Source: Apostichopus californicus
Lineage: Eukaryota > Echinodermata > Holothuroidea > Aspidochirotida > Stichopodidae
DNA length: 43,325 nt
Assembly: GCA_020650975.1 (NCBI GenBank)
Contig: JAIPMN010003284.1
Location: 1 to 43,325, forward strand
Reading direction: 5' to 3'
Position numbers and translations under genes: made by a program. Shown one piece after another: positions 19,428 through 30,854 of this stretch (positions are counted from its first letter, which is position 1; each line of letters starts with the position of its first letter). Under the pieces are notes generated by a model, which saw only the letters and a list, made by a program, of their open reading frames with translations, did no database searches and was not told the DNA's origin.

Positions 19428-22400
19428 TCATGAAAACTTCAGCATTTTGTCAATTTCTTCCAATGGATTTTTGTCTGCCTGGTTCTTAATATCGTCAGGT
19501 GGTAAAATGTACAATGGAGGTTTCATATCTTTGTTGACAAGTTCCCATGCAACTTTACTGGGACTGGGAGATGCTACTATGCCTTGCTTATTTCGAACCA
19601 AATTATTTAGTGCCAGGAGTGGATCTTCTGAACTGTTGGAGATCAGCTGCTGACTTGAGGATTCTTTATCTGATTCATGATGTCTTCTTGAACCTTGAGT
19701 CTGTGAATGGTCAACATCTTCTGACTCTTGATCCTCTGTTTTCATCTTTGGCCTTATCATGTGATCTCCATCTTCTTCTGTCCTGCTCTCGACTGGCGAC
19801 AGTGGCTCAAGTTTTGGTAAGGTTACCACAAAAGGGCTGGCTATGCGTTGACTGGCCATTCCATTTTGTAAGCTTCTTGTGCTGCCATGAGCATGCTGGG
19901 CTGGTTTCTCTGACATACTGATATTGCAACAGGTGTTAGTGGGTTTGGAATGTGGCTTGGTTAGACAATAACCAAAGAAACTGTGTTCCGAGGAGAACCT
20001 CTCCAGGCTTTGGATAGAGTTTGCATTGGATGCTTCACCTCCAAACGATGGCGGCAGATACTGTACCTTGTCAGCTGAGGTAGGTCTCAATGGGCTAGTT
20101 GTCACGGCCTGAGGGGGTTCAATCCTTCTAAGGACTGGATGTTCAGTGGAGAGCTTTTCCAGACTCTGGATAGCAGAAACAGTGGTTTCGGGAGTAGTAG
20201 AAGAAGGTATGAGATACTTCACACATGGATCACTCCTGTTGATTAATGATTCATCATTTCTTGACCTAACATCCTTCTGAATTCTCTTAAACAGAGGCAA
20301 TGGAGCACACTTGGACAACTCTTCCAAACTTTTCAGTGACTTTCTGGATGAATCGACATCATTATTATTGTCGACCCTCGGGAAAAGGTACGGCAGCTCT
20401 GACGAAAGCGGAGGAGAAACCTTCCTCTCCTCGCAACCAGGTCCAATCAGCCTTTCAACTTCTTCCTGGATTTTGCTTAAGATCATCTCTTTCACATTTG
20501 TGACAGCTGGTTTCCTAGTTAATTCCTCGAGCCTGCGAATAGCCTTTGTGCTGGCATCCGCAGAGGGTATCAGAGGCGGAGGGCTTCCGCAGCTGAAGTA
20601 TCCGATTGGTCGATGGGTTGCTACAGTGGCCATTTTATCTGGCAACTTTGAAGCTGGACATGAGTGTCCTTCCTTGGATGAAGGGGATTTCCTGATTTTT
20701 AGCTCGGAACTATCGACATGACTGAACGACTTTGTAGGACTGTTGGAGGAACAAGCTTCTCCATCAGAACTATTTTCAATCTTCGGAGTTAATTCACTGC
20801 CTCCTATCAGCTCTTCCCTGTTTATGACCACATCACTATTTCGATGAGATGACATCTGAGGACGCCCACCCTTCTTTCTCTCTTCACATGGGCTTTCATA
20901 TGTAAGCTCTCTCTTTTCACCCCTGGTGGTCTGCTTTTCATTTTTGAATGAACTAGAACTCCATTCTTTATTCAGTTTAAGGTGTAGATTATCATCAGCA
21001 TCACTATTGCCAGTCTTTGTCTTACTAGTACCAGGTTTAGCTGCTGCTCCATCTGTTGACAATGTTCTTGAAGCACACCTCTCAGCCACCTCACCCTTTC
21101 TGTCTGTTCTGATACTCTTGTTTTCTTCTGTGTCATGTAATTCCCTTTCATCAACAACAGAAGTCTCCCTGATGATACAAGATTCCTTACTGCAATTTGA
21201 TGTTGAAACAGATATTCCGTTTATCAAAGTTTTAGATGAAACTTCCCTGATATCCTCATTGCTTTTTCTATTATCACCATGCTGTTTCTTATAACCAAAC
21301 CTGTCTTTCAATATCATATCTTTTTGATCAGCTTTATAAATTTCTAATGCACTTCTATTAAGGCCATCATCTTTCGACGAGTCAACTGCTGTAGACTGGT
21401 TTTTACAACCATCTTTCGCTGGTGTAACTGTTAAACCTTCTACAAGTACCTTATGTGCATTATCTTTAACCTCGCATTTCTCTTTATCATCAAGGGATGA
21501 CATCGATGCCTCTACAGCATTTGCTTCTTCTAAACATGTTCTGTTTAATTGAGAAGTTTTGACATCACTTTTTATGCTTCGCTTAACTAGTTTCTGATCT
21601 TCCTTATCATCTTTCTGATGAAGATCTGCCTTGACCCTGGTTTCCTTACAAACGTCATTTTTTTCAACATCCGGACTTTTGTAGGTTTCATTAAACACAC
21701 CTAAATGTTTCACCTTGTCATCTCTGTCCAATTTCTCCAGACTATCTGCAGGTGCTTGGTCAGAAGGATCATCCTCTGAACCAAACGATCTCGAGATGAG
21801 CGTGTCAATGGCATCTGCCCATGTGAACTTCACTTCCCTTACTGCATCCCTGTGACCATAAATCAATCCTTGTAAGTGCTCCTTCCCTACACCCACCCTA
21901 CTCAAGAAACTTGCAGTACTTTGTTTGCTTTGTTCTTTGTGCCTTTGTACTGATACCTTATCTTTTGACACAGATGCTGGCTCCAATTTTTCACTTTTAT
22001 TCACCCTTGAATCTTTCCCCCATCCTCTTTGAGTCTCCACTCTTGTGGTGTTGCGTTTGTCATCTTGTTGCCTGTTACTTTTGCTCACAGAAGCAACATT
22101 AGGTAAGTGAGAGCATTTCTCACATGAAGCCTTAGTCTTATTCAGATGTCTGGTATCCTTGAGCTCACGTTCTCTCCCCACAGAATCAACCTTTTGGTCT
22201 TTACAGATATTCATTCTGGTCTTGGATGGCCTAGTTTCTGAATCCCCAGTCTTGATTTCAATTTCAGGCTCTGCTGAACATGAGCAGATCTGCTCCTTTT
22301 CACTTTTGAGTCTGTAACTTGACTTTGAAGGCCTATTATATGCTTTCAGAATAAGCCGTTCTAAAACGGCATCTTTGGAAATTGTTCCATCCAATAACCA

Positions 22401-25400
22401 ACTTCTCTTCTCTGCACTAGGGAATGATATAGAGCTATCAATGCTCTCTCTGTGTTTATCTTTATTATCTATCTCACTCTTAGCATCTGAAAGTTCTTCT
22501 TGTTGGTGAATGTTCTCCCATTCCTCAGTCAAATCTGTGTGACGGTCCTGATCATCAGAATAATTGCTTGAATTTATAGCGAGTGCATTCTGGGCTGAAC
22601 TACCCTGGGTCTTTTCAAAGTTAAAATATGCTCTGTCCATAATGAAATTGCTCTCAAATGATTTATTTTGTGGTTGTTTAATCTGAGTGGTTTCCACCAT
22701 AGAGCTCAACTTTCTGAGTGGATTGACATCTGGATGGACCTTACCTCCATATGGCAAAGTCACATCAAAGTTGTCTGGGTCAACATACTTCCCATCACAC
22801 TTCACCACCGCTTTGGGAGCCTGTATAGTCTTTGATGATATAGACACTGTTGGAGATGAGAGTAAGCCCAAAGATTTTGCCCAGTTGTACAAACCATCAA
22901 ATGCTGAAACATCTTGCTTTGTTTCTGATCCATGTTGTCTCGACTGATAAAGAAGGGAGTGTTTGTAAATTCTCGTTCGGTATTTTCTTCGCCCCATCTC
23001 TGAAGTAGGGAAACAGAAATCTTTGCCAACTTCCCTGTCTCTTGCATGGGCAGGATGGAAAAGTCTCAGAGAATATTCGGGATCCAAAGGATCAATCTCA
23101 TCCTCCTCTTCATACTCATTCTCTGATTCATAACCTCCATATGTCATGTTATCATCATCGTCATCATCATCATCGTCTTCTTCTTCTGCTGCTGATTCTG
23201 CTTCCACTTTGATCCTTTTGCAAAGTGTATCATCATCATCTTTTCTCTCATCATCAAGGTAACTGAAATTTCTTTTTGTAATGTGTGAAGTTGGCAATTT
23301 AGATGGACCAGCAAAATTCCCATTTTGGGAGGGGTGATCAGGCTCTGTGCAATGTCTTTGAGAAAATGTCTCTTCAGTCAAATTGTTACTTTCCTTTGAA
23401 CTTTCTCTCAGTCTGTCCTCTCTATTATCATTTTTCCCTTTCTCATCCTCAATTCCAGAGTTATTACCCCACTGTTCTACTGGTGACATCCTTAAGCTAT
23501 GATGGCTTTCATTGTCACTACTTGTGCCCTCCATAGTACCATCCAGTTGGGAAGACTTTGCAGAGGGTATCCCTCGATCCAATGGAGATGAATGTTCCAT
23601 GCTATGAAACCGATGTTCGTCATCTGGATGACCAAGATGGTCCGGGTGATCAAAGTCAGCATCTTCGTCAAGCTCCGTCTGGTTGGCAAAACCGCCAGCA
23701 ATGTCACTGTAATGCTTTGTTTTAATCATGTGCATGGTCAATTCTTCCAGGGTCATAAAAGATTTCTCACAGTTCATGCACTTGAGAATCTTCTTCACTT
23801 GCTTCTGGGCTTTGTAAACGTCAGAGTATCGGACTGACTTTCGTCGATGTCCAGTCTCATTCATGTGCATCGTGTAGCGTAGAAAGTTGGGGAATGTATC
23901 TGGGCAGACTGAGCATTTGTAAACATCTCTGTTCTTCATTACATAGTCCTTGCTCCCAGGTAACCTGCGACGGTGCAAAGATACTGTGCTTTGCAAGGGA
24001 CTCTCAAAACTAAAATCTGTTTTTTTGTCAACATGTTTTTGCTTCTTGGCAATTTTATCCATGGGAATGACCTCAAACCCTTTCAGGCCCATGGCCTTGA
24101 CATCTATATCATTTCTGGATGAGTGAGCTGTTCCAACTGCATGGAGAGCTAGGAGGTCCAAGCTATTGAATAAGGCATGACAGTCAGAGCAAATGAAACA
24201 GAGGAATGTACTCTCAGTTGTGTATAGCACATGAACTTTCTCCAACACAGATAACTGAGCCATGTCCATCATCATTGCATGCCTTGGAACTTTTTTCCAG
24301 AGAACAATAGTCTTCTCTCCCTTTTTCTTTGGGACAGAACTATCTGCTTTGTCTTCTGACTGTTTTCCTGAAGCTGCTGATGATGATGATGTTCCTGATG
24401 AAGATACTGATGGTTCTTCTGTTTTTATTACATTTGGTGTAACCTCCTCCTCTTCTTTCTTAGTTGTTGAACATGATGAAAGATCCAGAGGAACATCTTT
24501 GTGGGGTGCATGAGTTGCAGACAGACCTGATCCTGAACTGGGTGAATAAGAAGAATGACCCATGGGAATAAATAGTCCACCAGGGACAGCCATAACATAA
24601 CCATAGTTGTAAGGGTAAACAAAGTTTGGATATGAAGGGTAAAGTCCATATCCCATGAATGGAGTGGGGTAGTATGCCATACCAGCAGCATGAGAGTGGT
24701 AGTAGTCACTGGGTGACAGAGAACGATTGTACGACGCATCTTGGTTGCCCTCGTTGTCACGCAACTTGGATTTATTGGCCATTTCTGGTAGCGAGGAATG
24801 ACTGTGGCTGGATCTCGTGGTCTCTCTTTCCCGTCTGCTCTCCGATCTCTCTTCGGGAGACAAATTTGAGTGACAATCATGTGATGGACCTAACCTCTCC
24901 TCCATGTTCGACATCCTTGACAAATTTCTACTACTTACTTGTTCTTTATTTTCACTAGGAAGTTTCTCAGGGCTGCTAGTTTTATGAGGTGGAGAACCAA
25001 TCGTTTTGTCTGTTTTTGAAGGCATCCAGAGTACAGTGTGTGTATAACTGTCCCTAGAAGGATGGTTACTTGTAGATGCTCTCTGCACTGATTCCGAATG
25101 CTCATCCTCTGATGAAAGTTTACGTTTCTTACTCTCGTCTCCATTTGTTAACTTCCCAGATGACTTTAATTTGTCCAGAAAGAAGTGTCTCAAATTTTCT
25201 CGGACAAGTGAGGAAGTGGAATGTTTCAGAGGTCTTTCCAGGCTATCCACATCTCTTTGAGTATTTACAGAAGCACTGTGCATCTGGTGTACATTTTTCT
25301 TATCGTGCTTTTTCTCCACTTTACCACTATCCTTCACTTTGTCTTTTGACTCTGTTTTCTCACCAGTGATGGCCTTTCTATGGGATTTCTCCAGTTCATC

Positions 25401-25714
25401 CTCAGACTGACTGGATTCACCCATCGGGTTAACCTGGTCTGCAGCTCCGATAGAGTCATCCGGATACCATGTACCTTTGGAAAACACTTTGGATGTAGAG
25501 GAACTATTGTTGGCTACAGTGGTTCCCATCACCTTCTCTGTTGTTGAACCGAAAGGTGTAAACTTTACAGACCAAGAGGCAGTCGGGCTCTCCGACATTT
25601 CAAGTCTTTCTCTGTCCTGCTCCTCCTTTTCATCATATGCTCTCTCTTCTGGATCGCCATCTGCATCTTGTACTTCATCACTTTCGTCTCCTGTTGTACC
25701 TTTCCTTGGTGTCC
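19428..25714 (-). CDS. Teashirt-family zinc-finger transcription factor (TSHZ/tiptop-like), large terminal coding exon
   Basis: One exon encodes about 2,094 residues. Residue numbers count from an ATG at 25787 that lies in intron; exon sequence starts in codon 25, after the acceptor ccttcatcttttcag. Three fingers fit the teashirt C-x2-C-x12-H-x5-H spacing: residues 533-555, 625-647 and 670-692. The last two contain HMNETGH and HMIKTKHY, as in TSHZ1-3 fingers 1 and 2. A Tyr/Pro-rich tract (352-410) precedes PLDLS (433-437), the CtBP co-repressor motif. A poly-Asp run is at about 870-879. Other features are a basic KKRK (220-223), sumoylation consensus sites at K455, K860 and K2016, and four C-terminal repeats (1729-1939). 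Family members are nuclear repressors in patterning. There is no homeodomain and no third canonical TSHZ finger. At over 2,000 residues it is about twice the size of vertebrate TSHZ. The family is fairly sure, orthology less so. The start codon is in another exon. Confidence 0.85.
19971..20603 (-). other. Four-copy degenerate motif in teashirt C-terminal region
   Basis: Four segments (residues about 1729-1762, 1798-1832, 1857-1886, 1908-1939) each have an aromatic-hydrophobic-Pro start (GYFSC, PYLFP, KYLIP, QYLPP). After a 10-15-residue Ser/Asn-rich linker comes a core: AIRRLEELTRKPA, SLKSLEELSKCAP, AIQSLEKLSTEHP or SIQSLERFSSEHS. Copies are spaced 50-70 residues apart. No known domain is recognised. 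It may be a short helical docking motif (inference). Confidence 0.8.
23712..24191 (-). other. Three teashirt-type C2H2 fingers
   Basis: Finger A uses C533, C536, H549, H555 (24123-24191). Finger B uses C625, C628, H641, H647 (23847-23915). Finger C uses C670, C673, H686, H692 (23712-23780). All share x2, x12 and x5 spacing, wider at the His pair than classic C2H2 fingers, which is typical of teashirt. Finger C is preceded by KKILKCMNC, close to KVLKCMYC of vertebrate TSHZ. Finger A is more diverged and lies upstream of the pair that matches TSHZ fingers 1 and 2. Confidence 0.88.
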
Positions 25715-26085
25715 CTGAAAAGATGAAGGAAGAGACATCGATGGGTAAAATATGAAAAATCAGAATACCACAAGAAAAGCAAATCAATTGTGATAATATT
25801 TAATGATACCAGCGGCATTGATTGTTAATGGACTTTATAGTGCAAATGAGGAGACTGGTTGTATAATTTGAAGAGGAAAGCCACATTTCAAATGGTAATA
25901 CTTTAGATTTGACCATACTTTTACCTTTAGTACACCAATAATGTAGATTCATTTTAAAATCACAGAGATATTGACCAAGAACATCAATTAAAAAGATGTC
26001 CCACTTTCCAAAGTTAACAGGCAGGCAAGTTATATATAGTCATCATATTTGTGTTCTTGAAATAGCCATTAAAGAGTTGTCTTAC

Positions 26086-26098
26086 CACTGAAGAGCAT
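26086..26098 (-). CDS. Candidate upstream coding exon of the teashirt gene
   Basis: On the minus strand, ATG at 26098-26096 is followed by CTC TTC AGT G and a good donor (CAGTG|gtaaga). Splicing to the acceptor at 25715 (intron about 371 bases) gives in-frame MLFSGTPRKGTTGDES. The frame is also open for about 30 codons upstream of this ATG but has no other ATG. The start context is weak (C at -3). Vertebrate TSHZ genes instead use a short first exon starting MPRRK, often far upstream, so this may be an alternative exon or chance. Confidence 0.25.
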
Positions 26099-26654
26099 TT
26101 GAAAACCTCTTTTAAGTAAACCACTATGCTCACATGACTGCTTCACATTCCAGCAGGAATTATAGCTTGGTTTAGTATGAAACAAGAATACTGTATGTTG
26201 ATCTCAGCATGAATGTCAACAATTAAATAAGTTCAGTCGAGACAAGTAACTTTCAACTCTGATACAATGGCAGCATTGTAAGTGTCTACAACCACCAAGT
26301 GTAACCCTTCTAAAATAATGAAATATCACATCACAGATTAAAAAAAGTCTTGCTTGTTTAATTTGTTCATCAGAGTGATGATGATAGTATACTGTACAGT
26401 ACAATTTGTGGTTATAAAGTACAATATTTAAAATATTTAACCTTTTCAGTCAGGTATTACTTTGAATCAATAGTATGCAAATGCAATATTTCTTTTGCAA
26501 TCACTTTGTCATTGCAGAGCACTTCAATTCTTACACTGACTTCATCAAGTTCTCAGATGGGAAAAAAAATTTCCAATGTGTGATCAAGAAGTTGTTGTGT
26601 TTGTTAGGGCTATGTTTTATGGAGTAACAAATAAATATGCACAATTCAAATAAA

Positions 26655-26868
26655 CTAATCACCCAATAAGTTGGGACAATTTTGTCTATACTATAGTGTC
26701 ATGTCCAACTTCAGGGCACTTGTAATGTCAGTATGAGCAGTATGAATATCATGTTTCTATCAGATCAAGGTTACGAACTGTTTGTACTGTCAATACCAGT
26801 GCTTTGAAGCATGACATTGGAGTACAGTTTAGAGAGACCATTAGCATTATGAAATTGCCCCAACTGGC
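26655..26868. mobile_element. MITE family A, copy 2
   Basis: It is the same element as at 15239-15461, in the same orientation. Shared blocks include atcatgtttctat, gatcaaggtta, gaactgtttgtactgtcaat and ggagtacagtttagagag. The ends again carry the AGTTGGGACAATT inverted repeat. It lies just upstream of the teashirt large exon. Divergence between the copies suggests old insertions. Confidence 0.8.
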
Positions 26869-28854
26869 TGAACTTCTTCCAGGCATCACTGACTAAGATT
26901 AAGTTAGAGAGTTTTTCACCAAAAAGCAAAACTTTTGATAGCAAAATAAAATGGGACATTACAGATATATATTTGCATTTGAAATGGTTAATTTTCTTCA
27001 ACAATAAGGAAACTTTTCTAAGAAGTTATATTCATGATATTTCGTGGAATGAAACCATCATTAAGGTTGAGAATATTCTACTTTACATCAACAGCGTATT
27101 TGATGACCAAAATCCCAGACCAATGATTTAAAATGACCTTTGACCTTAATTTTCTGACCACCTTCAATGATCTAAGATTCAAACATAGTTAAAATGCATT
27201 TTCTGCTTTTTCAATTTCTACTATGAACCTTGCCATTTCTGTCCAATCAGTCTACCATCTATCCTACAGACTTTTATTAGAACATGACTTAACACTGATA
27301 TGTAACAGTGCCTTAAAGTAGCAAGGTAATAATAGCTCATACACATACACTCGGTGAATAGAAACATTGTTTTAATTGATCTTTAACAACCTTACTTTCA
27401 GTACAATTGAGTTCGGAAAGTCTGCTGGACACCGGTGATCACATGTAAAGAACAGCATTCATACAGTCCATCGAATTGATGAGGCTTTATCTTTTGAACT
27501 AGGTAAATTGCCTATAGATGTTGCCATCAACTTTTGTAGAGAACTCTGCCACCCACCTCCACTATGCTAAATCCAACAAACAAACAAATGTTGGTCCCGA
27601 CAGACAATGGGGCCCGGCAATTCTTTCTTTTTAATTCTTCGAAACAGAGATCAAGAAACTGATACAAATATCACAAATGATGCCTTAATAAACACTTGTT
27701 ACTTGAACTAGGGGAAATGTGTTCCAGATCTCTGGATTGTTGACAAAGGTTTACTGACAAGTGACAACTTGAAATACTAAACCCCCTCCAGCTATGCAAG
27801 GTGTAGAAAACTAGGACATCACTTTGATGAAGGCAAGATCACAAAAGATAAAGTTTTACACATTCAAAGTTAGCTGGGAATATATTACAGGTAAAAATCA
27901 AGTACCTCTGCAATTACTGGAAATAGACAATTTACATAAGTACCTTAAGAAGTAGGTTTGCTTTAGAAGGAAGGCCCTCAGAGATTTTTATTTTTTGAGA
28001 AAATTATGTGTCAGTCGACAGGAATTCTTTCCTTTTTAGAACTATTTAATGAGAGTGATGACCATATAATTAGATTCCCAGAGAGTGAATTTGGCTGATA
28101 TATGCAGAGTGTTATAGATAGTATCACCTAAACTGTTGTGTATCTTGAGTAGCCTGTTGAAGTTTACATTTCAGTCAACATTGAACAATGAAATTGTTTC
28201 ACTACCGATAAAGGAAAAGGCTTCAAATGCAGATCAGAAGGCAATTCATCAATATCAGATGTTTGTATCATCTATGAATAATCAAACTCTGGCATTGACA
28301 TTTGCATCAAATATCTTTACATTTTTCATAATTTGATCTCTGGTGACTGCAAACGACCTAAACAATCAAAAAACAAAAAAACGTTTTGTGGTTACGATGA
28401 CTAAACTTATTCATAGTGTGGTGAGCCATACATATGCATGTTAATATACATGAACTTGTGCACACCAAAACGATGATGATTAGCTATTGACTAATGCGGT
28501 AACATATAAAGGAAGGTACCAAAAGGTCTCAAACATAATTGGCCCACAAAAAATTGGCTTAAAAATATTTTTGCCCCCGAACAATGAGCCCGAGAATGTT
28601 GGCCCAAATGACTGATGGCATTTCCCTTTATTCTAACCCTTTGTCTGGACAATCGATGACTATTGTTCTCCATTGTTCGACAACTGGTGACAGGAATTTC
28701 TTTTGTCATATATGTCACAAGTTGTGAGACCTAGACATGCCCACACGCACCACCTTCAGCTCATCATAACCAAAAACATCTCATTATGGTGGGTCCAAAT
28801 AACTAAGCATAAAGTTGCAACTAAGCTTTATTTTTGAAGTGAGCATATTTGAAG
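26869..28854. other. Non-coding, probably teashirt 5' intron or upstream region
   Basis: No gene is recognised. An isolated TGACCTTTGACCT (DR1-type) word lies at 27134-27146. A less AT-rich, repeat-free patch at about 27400-27720 (with gtcccgacagacaatggggc) might be a conserved element. The open frames at 28136-28336 and 28491-28718 have no recognisable features. Confidence 0.5.
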
Positions 28855-29150
28855 GTTTTCAGATTTTGACCTCTGCTAACCTCAAATGAATTTTGGCCTG
28901 CATGAGATATGAAAAAATTGATTTTACTAGCTCAAGCTGGACATTCTAACTATGCAGTTCAACCAAGGGATTTATGTCAACATGGTTTTCCAAATGACCA
29001 GTTACCTCTATGATAAAGGTTCTTATGCTCACTAAGGTGGATCTAACAAGTATGAAATTAATCCATAACATTAATCCATCACATACGTTATTGTACTCAC
29101 TAAGGTGGATCTTCATAGCAAGTATGAAATTAATTCATCACATATATACT
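28855..29150. repeat. Diverged copies of the DR1-carrying repeat family
   Basis: Words such as ttttgacctctgctaacctc and a twice-repeated ctcactaaggtggatct followed by agtatgaaattaat resemble parts of the array at 33146-33770. This suggests decayed members of the same interspersed family. The two ctcactaaggtggatct copies are about 65 bases apart. Confidence 0.5.
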
Positions 29151-30854
29151 GATTGAGTGATTGTGTTTAGCAGGGAAGGCATCAAAAACACACACACACG
29201 CTACCATCATTGCATCTATTCCATATTCCATCAATTCAAAATATATCAAATCAGACTACAAATTGGATTGAATGTTATGAATTACTTATTTGTTTTAAAT
29301 TAATTATCTGTGGACTGTTAATTAATGTAAGTTTGAGCAAACACACCTGCCAATTGTCAAAAATTTGATGCATGACGATATTCGGGTTGTGCGAAACACT
29401 TGTCGGCCACACGTATTTGGTAAAACCGTTGCAAATTAACTGCTTTAAAGTAATATAGTGACTGCATGCTTCAAACTAAAACACAGAGGAAAAAAAAACC
29501 CGACAAAATCAAGTTTTCTTTGTATCTGCAGCACACATTCTTCAGAAACTAACATAGCAAATATGAAAATGGTGAGTACTTTTAATCAAGTATTAACGAA
29601 CCCCTGCCTCTGCAAGTCTGCTTCCTGCATAAAATTATCAAAAGTCATTTGTACGTATGTCAATTAGGCTTATCATCCACGGTAATGTGCCAAACTGTGT
29701 TAAATCAATATTGATCAATTTAAGAACATCTTGATAAACTGCTTTAAGTACAATACAAAGCTGCTTGTGATTTCTTCAGTTATGTGTTATAAATATCATC
29801 CAGGGTACTTGGGCCTCACTTTGTTGAATCAGTGGAAACAGGATGGGAAATTGATGCAAAAAGTTAATTTTCTTGCAGCAGGCAATTTTTTACAGCGTCT
29901 CTGGAATGGATTTAATTAAAATCTCTGCAAAAATTATAAAACAATTTATAAGGCACTTCACTGCTTAGGACAAAACTGGGTGACACACTGAACCACTTAA
30001 AGTGATATGTGTGATGGATACTGTCCTAGCTGTATCAATCCATATGTATTTAGTCACGTGCTGTGTAAAATTGCAACCTGTACCAAGAAGTCTGAAAGCT
30101 TAAATTTATCTTTCGTAAGCAAAAAAAGTTCATACATTAAAGCGAGTGGCAAAATGATTTTACAATCAGGAGGAAGCAAACTTTAAAATTTGTAACATCC
30201 TTCACAGCATTGTGTCAATTTGTTACGATAAGGCCATATAAACAGTTATCAAACTCAGCAATTGGTGTGGATGTGTTCAAGGAGATGAGAAGGGGGTGGG
30301 GGGGGAGGGAGGGGCTGTTGGATAGTGGAAGGTGTACTTTCTTTGTTTACATTGACAGTTCTTTTCTGTAAACTTAAATAATATCCTCTTGCTCTTCCCT
30401 TACTCATGATTTATTGTTCCAAACCACAAATGTATGTTCACCTTGTGAGTTTGTCATCAACATCTACAAAGTTCTGTTTGGCCTGAACCAGCTTTATAAA
30501 ACCTCCTCATTATTGCTGTGTGAGGATAACCAGTTGACCTTTCACCCCCCNNNNNNNNNNCCCCCCCCCCCCCCCCGTTCAATACTCAGGTAAAGTGAAA
30601 CACAAATGAAGTCTATTGGGGGAAAAAAAGGTTCTGCACACCCTAAAGCTCTGACAAATAGTAGTACATTACTACACAAATCAACCACTTTATTTCTCCA
30701 TTTAAAAAACATTCAATGTAAAACAATGTAGACATATGCTGTTACAATGTTATCCAAATGAAACCTTCTTCAAACTCAATATCAGATTGCCTTTCACTGG
30801 AATACATAATTAAACTCTGCACATAAAACAATGACATTACAAAAAGAAGACCAA
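29151..30854. other. Non-coding, no gene recognised; includes assembly gap
   Basis: This is AT-rich sequence with a short CA run at about 29190, a G-rich run at 30293-30314 and a poly-C tract at 30545-30576. The poly-C tract is interrupted by ten N at 30551-30560, where the homopolymer evidently broke sequencing or assembly. Open frames at 29458-29667 and 29731-29919 have no features. Confidence 0.55.

Noticed and set aside
23155-23185. Run of CATCATCATC in the teashirt exon as an inserted microsatellite
   Set aside because: It encodes an in-frame poly-Asp tract within a longer acidic region and is part of the protein, though it may vary in length.
19447-25755. Numerous frames antisense to or overlapping the teashirt exon
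   Set aside because: They are shadows of one 2,119-codon frame that has zinc fingers and conserved motifs. None of the shadows has a recognisable domain.
25715-25787. ATG at 25787 as the teashirt start (MICFSCGILIFH...)
   Set aside because: The first 24 codons are hydrophobic and correspond to a pyrimidine tract plus AG. They are intron sequence read through, not the N-terminus.
28505-28735. Possible inverted-repeat element with ggtctcaaac / gttgtgagacc ends
   Set aside because: Only about eight bases pair and the rest of the ends do not, which is too weak to call a transposon.
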